5,623 nt of DNA, from contig JAHOYW010000115.1 in NCBI GenBank assembly GCA_019038735.1, positions 1-5,623 of the forward strand, given 5' to 3'. The stretch is from Victivallales bacterium. Its GTDB lineage: Bacteria > Verrucomicrobiota > Lentisphaeria > Victivallales > Victivallaceae. The notes under the pieces are model-generated. The model saw only the letters and a program-made list of their open reading frames with translations, did not search any database and had not been told where the DNA came from. Positions 1 to 5,623 of the stretch are shown piece after piece; the stretch's first letter is position 1; each line of letters starts with the position of its first letter. The translations under genes and the position numbers were made by a program.

Positions 1-2108
1 GTATGATCGGCAATTTTTTCCGCATCATTAGTACAGTGCATAAGCAGTGGAATAACTTCGGCATGACTGCCGCTAAGTTCGCGCCGTGTAAGCTGGACGA
101 GATAATCGGTTATCTCAGCTTGGAGTTCGTCTATTTTTTCTTCACGCGCTTCGAGTTCGACCTCTTCTTTTTCATTTATCTTGATCTTCAGAAAATTATT
201 ATTCATCGCGCAGTCAACCATTGACCAGGATTCTTTGACCATGTGGCGAATTGCTTGAATAACCTGTTCAAGCGCGATTGCCGGAGTTTCAAGCAGGATA
301 GGTTCGAGAAAAGTTATTTGCTCTCTCTTTTCTATTTCAACAGGGATTATATAATTGCATAATTTATCCAGAACACCAATAAAAGGAATAAACAACAGAA
401 CATTTATAAAGTTGAATAAAGTGTGCGCATTGGCGACATGACGCATGGTGTTCTGTGGAATCACGGCGAAAACATTACCTCTAGTCATTTCATTTACCAC
501 ATACATAAATATTGGAGTATCGGTGCCGGGCCAGTTGACATAAAACAAGGCGAGCATGTAGAAAGTTCCGGCAGCCTTGGTCAAAACATGAGCCAAAGCA
601 ACTTGTTTTCCTCTGCGGTTTGCGGGGATTGCGGCTAGTACAGCAGTAATAGTTGTTCCAACATTCGCTCCGAGCATTAGCGGCATAGCTGTATAAAAAT
701 TAATTAATCCACTACCTGCCAGAGCCATGATGATACCGATTGAAGCGGAGCTGCTTTGGATAACCACGGTTAAGAATCCACCAATCGCGAAAGCTCCAAG
801 GACATTCCCGAAAGGCATTGCTTCGCCGAGTACCGGGAGACAGTTAAAACTGCTGAAGAAACGAATAAATGTCGGAAAAGTTCCAATAGTTTTAAGTTCG
901 CCGCCCATCATTCCCATACCAAAAAATAAAAGTCCGAAACCAAGTATAGTTGTAGCCCAGCCTTTTCCAGTTTTTCCTTTGATCAACAGCATCGCGAAGG
1001 CACCGATAATAATAGCCGGCAATGCCAAGACTCCAAGTTTGAAAGAAATTATTTGAGCAGTAATAGTCGTGCCTATGTCGGCTCCAAGGACAATTCCAAT
1101 CGCTTGAAAGAGTTTTAACAAGCCGGCATTAATAAAGCCGATAACCATAACAGAGCAGGCACTTGAAGACTGAATCACCGAGGTAACGAGAGTCCCGGCA
1201 AGCACCGCGACAATACGGTTACTGGCAAAAAATTGCAAAAGGCGGCGCATATTGTCGCCGGCAATAGCCTGTAAACCGTCACTCATCATCTGCATCCCCA
1301 GGATGAATAAAGCCAAACCGCCGAGGACAGAGACAACAAGCATAAATACATTTACACCCATAGCTTTTATTTGAATACCGCGGACAAATAAATTATTATT
1401 CGGGTCGGAAACTGTTGCTTCGATGCCGTAAGACCCGCTTTTTGAGCCAACTTTAAATCGAGCTGACGCAACACCTTCCTGGTCAGTCAATACACATTCT
1501 TTGTTTAAGCTGGCAGAACTTTTACCTTTGCTGCTTGGAGTTGAAGTCATAGTGAAGTAAACAGGAACGCCTTTAAGAGCTTTTCCTCTACTGTCAACGG
1601 CCTTGATCTGAATTGGATTGTCCAGATAATTACCAGAGTAAGCTTCTTGACTACCGCCGATTATTTTTATACCGGTAACAAAACGAACTGTTATTGATTT
1701 ATCTTCGGCTCCTACCGGGATAACTTTTAAATATTGATCGCCAATCTTCTTACCAGCACTAACAGAAATTATAACTTCACCGCTGATATTACTTGTGGCT
1801 TCGGTACAGGAAAGTTTCAGATCTGATCGATCAACTGGAACAAAAAGGATTTTGCGCTTTTCCAGCTGCAAACGTTCACCTTTCCCACCTAGGAATCCCC
1901 TTTGTTGTGGTCCCTGCACTTCAATAATAAGTTTTTTCTGGAAAGTTTCGCCGGGCAAAGCACATTGTTTTGCGCCGCGAACGATTTTAAGATTTTCCAC
2001 TTTAGCGTTTGAAGAGTCTTTTTTGCATCCACTCAAACAGACGATTCCTGCCATGAGCAAGATGCAGAAATTAAATTTCAGGATTGTAGAAAAATTAAAT
2101 AACTTCAT
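1..2108 (-). CDS. Na/Pi cotransporter family protein with N-terminal lipobox and Ig-like modules (3' end cut by window edge)
   Basis: An open frame of 702 codons runs from ATG at 2108 off the left edge without a stop. The start follows an AAAGAGA ribosome-binding site and opens a lipoprotein signal peptide with lipobox LSGC (Cys28, then Lys-Lys). Residues about 37-143 and 144-248 look like two tandem Ig-like modules; the second resembles the invasin-type Big_1 fold (GNYLDNPIQIKAVDSRGKAL, later GVPVYF and LTDQEGVA). The membrane domain starts near residue 250 and shows the inverted duplication of NaPi-II/NptA carriers: QSSS at 313-316 and 451-454, each followed 29 residues later by GADIGTT (342) or GANVGTT (480), then AHTLFN at 561-566. 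From about 600 a charged helical region resembles PhoU. Predicted role: inner-membrane sodium-coupled phosphate uptake or efflux, with the Ig modules in the periplasm and the PhoU-like part in the cytoplasm. Usual bacterial members lack the roughly 250-residue front. The family call is firm; substrate and lipidation are inferred. Confidence 0.9.
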   Translation of the reverse strand, partial: MKLFNFSTILKFNFCILLMAGIVCLSGCKKDSSNAKVENLKIVRGAKQCALPGETFQKKLIIEVQGPQQRGFLGGKGERLQLEKRKILFVPVDRSDLKLSCTEATSNISGEVIISVSAGKKIGDQYLKVIPVGAEDKSITVRFVTGIKIIGGSQEAYSGNYLDNPIQIKAVDSRGKALKGVPVYFTMTSTPSSKGKSSASLNKECVLTDQEGVASARFKVGSKSGSYGIEATVSDPNNNLFVRGIQIKAMGVNVFMLVVSVLGGLALFILGMQMMSDGLQAIAGDNMRRLLQFFASNRIVAVLAGTLVTSVIQSSSACSVMVIGFINAGLLKLFQAIGIVLGADIGTTITAQIISFKLGVLALPAIIIGAFAMLLIKGKTGKGWATTILGFGLLFFGMGMMGGELKTIGTFPTFIRFFSSFNCLPVLGEAMPFGNVLGAFAIGGFLTVVIQSSSASIGIIMALAGSGLINFYTAMPLMLGANVGTTITAVLAAIPANRRGKQVALAHVLTKAAGTFYMLALFYVNWPGTDTPIFMYVVNEMTRGNVFAVIPQNTMRHVANAHTLFNFINVLLFIPFIGVLDKLCNYIIPVEIEKREQITFLEPILLETPAIALEQVIQAIRHMVKESWSMVDCAMNNNFLKIKINEKEEVELEAREEKIDELQAEITDYLVQLTRRELSGSHAEVIPLLMHCTNDAEKIADH

Positions 2109-2161
2109 TTATTCTCTTTATTAATAAAATTTTAAAGCGTCAGCTTGCAATATAGTTGAAT

Positions 2162-3148
2162 CTACCACTTAACTAGCATAGCACCCCAAGTGAGACCGCC
2201 GCCGAATGCGGTCAACAAGATATAATCACCTTTTTCAGCTTTGTTGCCCTTGGCTATTTCATCAAGACAAAGTCCAATTGAAGCTGCCGAAGTATTACCA
2301 AAGCGACTAACATTCATATAAACTTCATCTTCAGGTATTTTTAAGCGGCTCGCTACAGCACGGAGTATGCGGTAATTAGCTTGATGCGGAACCAGCCATT
2401 TGATGTCATCGCCTGTGAGACCTGCTTCTTCCAGAACTTTTTTGCAGGAACGAACCATAGCATTAACAGCTAATTTGAAGACATCGCCGCCTGACATTGT
2501 AAGAAAATGTTGTTTGTTCGCAACAGTTTCAGCACTTGCCGGCAAGCGGCTTCCACCAGCTGGCATTTGCAAAATATTAGCATAAGAGCCATCAGCTCCA
2601 AGGTCAGAAGCAATAATACAATTTTCAGCAGTATCTTCGCATTTTCCCAAGATGAGTGCCCCGGCTCCATCGCCGAATAAAACACAAGTATTTCGATCTT
2701 CCCAGTTTACAATGGAAGAGAGTTTTTCAGCACCAACTATTAATACCTTTTTATATTTAGGATTTCCAAGCAGTAGCGAATTAGCGACTTCTAAAGAATA
2801 CAGCAAGCCCGAACAAGCAGCTTCCAAGTCAAAACAAAATGCTTTTGCAGCTCCGAGCTTGTCCTGCAGGATACACGCTGTACTTGGGAAAACATGGTCA
2901 ACAGAGATTGAAGCGACTATGATTACGTCAATATCTTCAGCCTTAAGATTCGCGGCTTTCAGAGCTTCCAGAGATGCTTCGTATGCCAAATCCGAGGTAG
3001 CTTGTTCATCAGACGCAATTCTTCTTTGTTCAATCCCTGTACGACTTTTAATCCATTCGTCAGAAGTATCAACCATTTTTTCTAAATCAGCATTACTTAG
3101 AACTTTTTCCGGCACATAAGAACCAATACCTAAAATTTTAATACCCAT
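2162..3148 (-). CDS. fabH: Beta-ketoacyl-ACP synthase III (FabH)
   Basis: Complete protein of 328 residues, about the usual FabH length. It is the cytosolic enzyme that starts type II fatty-acid synthesis by condensing acetyl-CoA (or another acyl-CoA) with malonyl-ACP. The thiolase-fold catalytic triad is visible: Cys112 in LEAACSGLLYSLE, His255 in VPHQANYRI and Asn285 in GNTSAASIG. The family signature SDEWIKSRTGIEQRR lies at 29-43 and the glycine-rich C-terminal strand AFGGGLTWGAML at 314-325. The ATG at 3148 gives the standard N-terminus MGIKILGIGSYVPE and sits 5 bases after AAGGGA. The gene lies 45 bases after plsX, and its stop is 53 bases before the transporter start, with no terminator seen on either side, so co-transcription is likely. 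Whether it prefers acetyl or branched primers cannot be told from the sequence. Confidence 0.97.
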   Translation of the reverse strand: MGIKILGIGSYVPEKVLSNADLEKMVDTSDEWIKSRTGIEQRRIASDEQATSDLAYEASLEALKAANLKAEDIDVIIVASISVDHVFPSTACILQDKLGAAKAFCFDLEAACSGLLYSLEVANSLLLGNPKYKKVLIVGAEKLSSIVNWEDRNTCVLFGDGAGALILGKCEDTAENCIIASDLGADGSYANILQMPAGGSRLPASAETVANKQHFLTMSGGDVFKLAVNAMVRSCKKVLEEAGLTGDDIKWLVPHQANYRILRAVASRLKIPEDEVYMNVSRFGNTSAASIGLCLDEIAKGNKAEKGDYILLTAFGGGLTWGAMLVKW

Positions 3149-3193
3149 AACATTCCCTTAGTTTTATAAATTACCTGTATTAAACAGACAATT

Positions 3194-4219
3194 TTATTTT
3201 ATTCCCATAGACTCTATAATTTCTTTAGTCTCTGCAATTCTTCTTACGATTTTATCATTAACCCCAAATTGAACAGATTCACCTGCTGCTCGTATAGCAT
3301 TACGGACAGCTTTAGCACTTGCCGAACCATGTGAGATAATACAAATACCATTAATGCCCAGAAGAGGAGCTCCGCCAAAATCATCAGGATCCGCAAAAGC
3401 TTTCAATTCCTTAAATGCACTTCGACTTAGCAACGCACCAGTCAAACGTGCGGGAGTTTTGGAAAAAAGCTCTTTCATTAACAACATAGTTGTCTTACTC
3501 AAACCTTCTGCACTTTTAAGCAGAACATTACCGATAAAGCCATCACAAACAACAACGTCAGCGACATTTTGGAATACATTATTTCCTTCAACATTACCGA
3601 TAAAGTTAATCGGCAGTTTACTTAAAATTTGAAAAACTTCTTTGGTTAAGTCATTGCCTTTTCCTGCTTCGCCGCCAACACTGAGTAAGCCGATAGTCGG
3701 CTTATCAATACCAAAAAGATATTTTGCGTAGACTTCAGCCATTATTGCAAATTGTACTAAATGGATGGGGCGGCAGTCAACATTCGCTCCTGAATCTCCA
3801 AGCACAAAACGACCGGATAAGGCAGGCATACTTGCTGCAATCATTGGGCGATCAACACCGGGCAGAGTACGGGCAATTACTTTGGTAGCGGCAACAGCGG
3901 CACCAGTATTTCCGGCACTTACTATCGCGTCAACTTTACCCTCTTTTAGTAAGCGGGCACATGCTGTCATGGATGAATGTTTTTTTGAACGCAAGGCTAC
4001 AGTTGGTGAGTCGCCCATCTCTATAACTTGTTCGGCATGAAGTTGTTTTAAACGAGGGTGATCTTCAATTCCGTATTTTTCCAGATAATAGGATAGCTTT
4101 CCGAGATGTCCAACAATAGTCAACTCGTATTCAGGAAAATCGTATAATGCTGTTGTAATTCCTTCAACTACAACAGCCGGGGCATAGTCTCCCCCCATTG
4201 CGTCAACGGCAATTCTCAT
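3194..4219 (-). CDS. plsX: Phosphate acyltransferase PlsX
   Basis: Complete protein of 341 residues, normal for PlsX. It converts acyl-ACP and inorganic phosphate to acyl-phosphate, which PlsY uses to acylate glycerol-3-phosphate at the membrane. Diagnostic segments are all present: N-terminal MRIAVDAMGGDYAP, SAGNTGA at 101-107, LGDSGANVD at 140-148, EGN at 211-213, VVCDGFIGNVLLKSAEG at 223-239 and GGAPLLGINGICIISHGSA at 282-300. The start codon lies only 2 bases after the rpmF stop. No strong Shine-Dalgarno precedes it (only GTAGAAAAA, inside the rpmF end), so translational coupling to rpmF is likely. No key residue appears lost. PlsX is usually a peripheral membrane protein; no transmembrane segment is seen. 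Confidence 0.97.
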   Translation of the reverse strand: MRIAVDAMGGDYAPAVVVEGITTALYDFPEYELTIVGHLGKLSYYLEKYGIEDHPRLKQLHAEQVIEMGDSPTVALRSKKHSSMTACARLLKEGKVDAIVSAGNTGAAVAATKVIARTLPGVDRPMIAASMPALSGRFVLGDSGANVDCRPIHLVQFAIMAEVYAKYLFGIDKPTIGLLSVGGEAGKGNDLTKEVFQILSKLPINFIGNVEGNNVFQNVADVVVCDGFIGNVLLKSAEGLSKTTMLLMKELFSKTPARLTGALLSRSAFKELKAFADPDDFGGAPLLGINGICIISHGSASAKAVRNAIRAAGESVQFGVNDKIVRRIAETKEIIESMGIK

Positions 4220-4221
4220 AA

Positions 4222-4401
4222 TTATTTTTCTACGCTAATAACCTGTTTACCTTTGTATTCTCCACAAGCTTCACAAGCGCGATGCGGCACAATAGGAGCT
4301 TCACATGAAGGACAAAGATTTACTTGTACGCCTTTGTAACGATTCGCGGCTTTACGGTGACGTTTCTTCATTTTCGATGTTTTTCTTTTTGGTACAGCCA
4401 T
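4222..4401 (-). CDS. rpmF: Large-subunit ribosomal protein bL32
   Basis: A 59-codon gene translating as MAVPKRKTSKMKKRHRKAAN onwards, the standard L32 start (AVPKRKTSK), with a highly basic N-terminal half. A zinc-ribbon follows, with Cys30-x2-Cys33 and Cys43-x2-Cys46, so this is the zinc-binding (C+) form. It is a structural protein of the 50S subunit. The ATG at 4401 is preceded by GGAG at 8 bases. It is first in the rpmF-plsX-fabH cluster and ends 2 bases before plsX. The DUF177/YceD gene that often precedes rpmF is absent here; an AT-rich spacer with a promoter-like -10 box takes its place. Confidence 0.97.
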   Translation of the reverse strand: MAVPKRKTSKMKKRHRKAANRYKGVQVNLCPSCEAPIVPHRACEACGEYKGKQVISVEK

Positions 4402-4405
4402 TTTT

Positions 4406-4421
4406 AAATCTCCAAAGATTT
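4406..4421 (-). promoter_or_regulatory. Small hairpin over the rpmF Shine-Dalgarno
   Basis: On the minus strand AAATCT-TTGG-AGATTT forms a perfect 6-bp stem with a 4-base loop. The rpmF Shine-Dalgarno GGAG (4410-4413) spans the loop (GG) and the first stem bases (AG). If transcription starts near 4424, the hairpin lies at the very 5' end of the mRNA and could modulate translation or stability. The stem is AT-rich and weak, so a functional role is only a possibility. Confidence 0.25.
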
Positions 4422-4430
4422 TAATTTTTT

Positions 4431-4459
4431 ATTATAATAACCAGTATTTCTTATAAAAA
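4431..4459 (-). promoter_or_regulatory. Candidate sigma-70-type promoter for rpmF-plsX-fabH
   Basis: On the minus strand a consensus -10 hexamer TATAAT (4436 down to 4431) lies 29 bases before the rpmF start. Seventeen bases further upstream is a poor -35 match, TTTTTA (4459 to 4454). The predicted start near 4424 leaves a leader of about 23 bases containing the rpmF ribosome-binding site. No other -10 box in the spacer is as good or as well placed. The AT-rich background makes chance matches likely, so confidence is moderate. Confidence 0.45.
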
Positions 4460-4612
4460 GTACACAACAATAGTATCTCATGCTAACACATGCAAAGGGT
4501 AGAATATATCCTGAAACAGAAAATTTGCAAGTTTTTTATAAAAAGAAAATTAAGCTTATTATATTATCACAAATAAAAGATATGCTACAGCCAAAGAAAT
4601 AAGTTCAGAATT

Positions 4613-4642
4613 TTTTACTTACAGTTATAAATATAAGTAAAA
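4613..4642. repeat. Inverted repeat downstream of the transposase gene
   Basis: TTTTACTTA (4613-4621) and TAAGTAAAA (4634-4642) are perfect 9-bp complements around a 12-base loop. The structure lies 33 bases beyond the stop of the Y1 transposase gene. Neither strand has a T-run after the stem and the stem has only two G:C pairs, so it is a poor intrinsic terminator. It may be a structural end of the transposase locus or a chance palindrome in AT-rich DNA. Confidence 0.4.
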
Positions 4643-4659
4643 GTACGAATCCTGATACT

Positions 4660-4674
4660 CAAAATACTTAAAGC
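4660..4674. repeat. Direct repeat copy A flanking the Y1 transposase gene
   Basis: CAAAATACTTAAAGC ends immediately beside the transposase stop codon. It matches CAAAATACTTAAAAGC at 5424-5439 with a 13-base identical core and a single-base indel in the A-run. The pair brackets the gene on both sides. Confidence 0.45.
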
Positions 4675-5382
4675 TCACACATAATATACATCTTCACCAA
4701 TACTTGTTTGAAATTTTTTAATTTTGCAATGTTTCAAGCCACTATCAACAGCAGCCTGCGGCAACCATTCTTCTCCGCCAATTGCGGCGACCTTGCTCCA
4801 ATATACTTCGCGCCGATGATTTTCGCAAGCAAGTTTTTCATTTAAGGTTTCTTTGTACCACTTGCGAAAACTTTCCTCGTTATCAAAATCAAGACACTCT
4901 AGCAGTCGCTCTATGTTGACAATTCTATATCGTTGTTTAGTCTCAATAAATTCGTGGTATGCTGTGTGTTTCCATTCTGCCGGATGTTCTACTGCTCCAG
5001 CTCGCACCATGTTCATGTCAATATAAAACAGGCACCTGCCGAGATGCCGACCAGATTCAATACGTGTCGCGTGAAAACGGTTTCGCCAAAACGACCCTTC
5101 ACGATCTTTCAAAAGATTATATTTTTGTGCCATTCCGCCATGCAGAAACTGCAGTCCCATCGGAATATTTTTTGCTCTTTTGGCACTCAGAAGCAAGTGT
5201 ACATGATTTGAGCTAACAATATAATCCAATATATCAATATTATATTTCTTCTGCATTTCAAAAAGCAGGTTTAAATACATATTGCGATGCTTGGCAAACT
5301 TGAATAAAAATTTACGTTCATGACATTGATGTGTTATATGATAACAAGCATCATTCATCCAGTTGCGTCTTCGTCTTGGCAT
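4675..5382 (-). CDS. REP-associated tyrosine transposase (RAYT), Y1_Tnp/HUH superfamily
   Basis: Complete protein of 235 residues related to IS200/IS605 TnpA. The HUH metal-binding motif is H60-V61-H62 in SSNHVHLLL. The likely nucleophile is Tyr120 in LFYIDMNMVRAG, matching the usual YxxxNPVRAG block except that Met replaces Pro. GSFWRNRFHATRIE at 96-109 is another typical segment, and the N-terminus MPRRRRNW followed by YHITHQCHERKFLF fits RAYT proteins. Family members nick and rejoin single-stranded DNA at short hairpins. The C-terminal 85 residues (to IGGEEWLPQAAVDSG and beyond) look like the extension seen in this group. The ATG at 5382 has a strong TAGGAG site 6 bases upstream; a weak promoter (TTGCTT, 16 bases, TATATT at 5419-5414) precedes it. 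No accessory TnpB is present. Flanking repeats may be its substrates, which is unproven. The catalytic motifs are intact, so the gene is not visibly decayed. Confidence 0.9.
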   Translation of the reverse strand: MPRRRRNWMNDACYHITHQCHERKFLFKFAKHRNMYLNLLFEMQKKYNIDILDYIVSSNHVHLLLSAKRAKNIPMGLQFLHGGMAQKYNLLKDREGSFWRNRFHATRIESGRHLGRCLFYIDMNMVRAGAVEHPAEWKHTAYHEFIETKQRYRIVNIERLLECLDFDNEESFRKWYKETLNEKLACENHRREVYWSKVAAIGGEEWLPQAAVDSGLKHCKIKKFQTSIGEDVYYV

Positions 5383-5423
5383 ATCAAGCTCCTAAATTTT
5401 AGTTCAAAAGCCTAATATAATGC

Positions 5424-5439
5424 CAAAATACTTAAAAGC
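5424..5439. repeat. Direct repeat copy B flanking the Y1 transposase gene
   Basis: CAAAATACTTAAAAGC lies 41 bases upstream of the transposase start and matches copy A at 4660-4674 apart from one extra A. It also overlaps the weak -35/-10 region proposed for the transposase gene, so the match could have a regulatory rather than a mobile-element origin. Confidence 0.45.
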
Positions 5440-5472
5440 AAATAAAAGCCTTAAAAAGTATACTCTAAGGCT
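5438..5472 (-). terminator. Probable intrinsic terminator of a minus-strand gene beyond the right edge
   Basis: AGCCTTA (5447-5453) and TAAGGCT (5466-5472) form a perfect 7-bp stem with a 12-base loop. Read on the minus strand the stem is followed by a T-rich stretch (GGCTTTTATTTGC). On the plus strand the tail is only GTTTT. No gene within the window ends here, so it would serve a minus-strand gene entering from the right. Alternatively it is a structural element of the transposase locus. Confidence 0.45.
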
Positions 5473-5541
5473 GTTTTCAGAGCAAAAGAAATATTGCAAT
5501 AAGTTTATCATAAATCAGTTGTGTCTTTTATTTGAGTGGCT

Positions 5542-5579
5542 GACCCCGACCGACTCCGAACGAATGACTCCGAACGAAA
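5542..5579. repeat. Short GC-rich tandem repeat patch
   Basis: Two adjacent 14-base units, GACTCCGAACGAAT (5552-5565) and GACTCCGAACGAAA (5566-5579), are preceded directly by a degenerate shorter copy GACCCCGACC (5542-5551). The patch stands out by GC content from the AT-rich spacer around it. On the minus strand it reads as TTCGTTCGGAGTC units followed by GGTCGGGGTCAG. Two and a half copies without spacers exclude a CRISPR array. It could be a recognition element for the neighbouring Y1 transposase. Confidence 0.6.
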
Positions 5580-5623
5580 TGTACTTCTTTTTGGTGATTT
5601 CACAAGAGTTTCCCGGATAAAAC

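Noticed and set aside
423..1056. Plus-strand open frames at 423-638 and 727-1056
   Set aside because: They lie antisense to the transporter gene, whose minus-strand frame shows family motifs throughout. The plus-strand proteins match no family and have no ribosome-binding site.
1359..1361. Internal ATG (Met250) as the real transporter start
   Set aside because: No good Shine-Dalgarno precedes it, while the frame upstream encodes a convincing lipoprotein signal and Ig-like modules with a proper ribosome-binding site at 2108.
2109..2161. Separate promoter for the transporter gene
   Set aside because: TTGCAA followed 18 bases later by TATTAA is a poor match and no terminator separates fabH from the transporter, so no promoter is called.
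2652..3119. 155-codon plus-strand open frame
   Set aside because: It is antisense to fabH, has no recognisable domain, and its length is explained by the codon bias of fabH on the other strand.
4533..4544. Palindrome TTTTTATAAAAA
   Set aside because: It is a loopless low-complexity A/T palindrome in an AT-rich spacer; such strings arise easily by chance and no site type fits.
4933..5216. Two overlapping plus-strand open frames within the transposase gene
   Set aside because: They are shadows of the Y1 transposase frame. The minus-strand frame holds the HUH and Tyr motifs and a strong ribosome-binding site.
5542..5579. CRISPR array
   Set aside because: The repeats are short, directly adjacent without spacers, and only two to three in number.
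5420..5620. 66-codon plus-strand open frame
   Set aside because: There is no ribosome-binding site, it overlaps a hairpin and the tandem repeat patch, and its translation is low-complexity and unlike any known family.

Overview
The window holds a compact minus-strand block typical of a Gram-negative bacterium, plus a solitary transposase-like gene. By eye the coding DNA is moderately AT-rich and the spacers are strongly AT-rich. A lipobox-bearing transporter, Ig-like domains, a REP-associated (Y1) transposase and an rpmF-plsX-fabH cluster would fit a member of the PVC group (for example Lentisphaerota or Kiritimatiellota). That taxonomic guess is weak, because no marker in the window settles it.

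Layout, read in the direction of transcription (right to left). (1) 5383-5623: AT-rich spacer with a GC-rich patch of short tandem repeats (about 5542-5579) and a hairpin with a T-rich tail (5438-5472), probably the terminator of a minus-strand gene beyond the right edge. (2) 4675-5382: a Y1/HUH transposase of the REP-associated (RAYT) kind with HVH and catalytic Tyr intact. It is flanked by a 13-16 bp direct repeat and, further out, by an inverted repeat on each side. (3) 4402-4674: AT-rich spacer with no gene, carrying a good -10 box for the next operon. (4) 4222-4401 rpmF (ribosomal protein L32), 3194-4219 plsX and 2162-3148 fabH: the classic ribosome/lipid cluster. (5) 1-2108: the N-terminal 702 residues of a Na+/phosphate cotransporter-family protein. 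It has an unusual front end, a lipoprotein signal peptide and two Ig-like modules, before the membrane domain and a PhoU-like C-terminal domain cut by the window edge.

How the genes fit together: L32 links the cluster to ribosome production. PlsX makes acyl-phosphate from acyl-ACP and inorganic phosphate for phospholipid synthesis, and FabH starts fatty-acid chains from acetyl-CoA and malonyl-ACP. The transporter gene follows fabH by 53 bases with no visible terminator, so it may be co-transcribed. A phosphate transporter beside a phosphate-consuming acyltransferase is suggestive, but the link is only inferred. The most unusual items are the lipoprotein/Ig/transporter architecture and the repeat structures around the RAYT gene.
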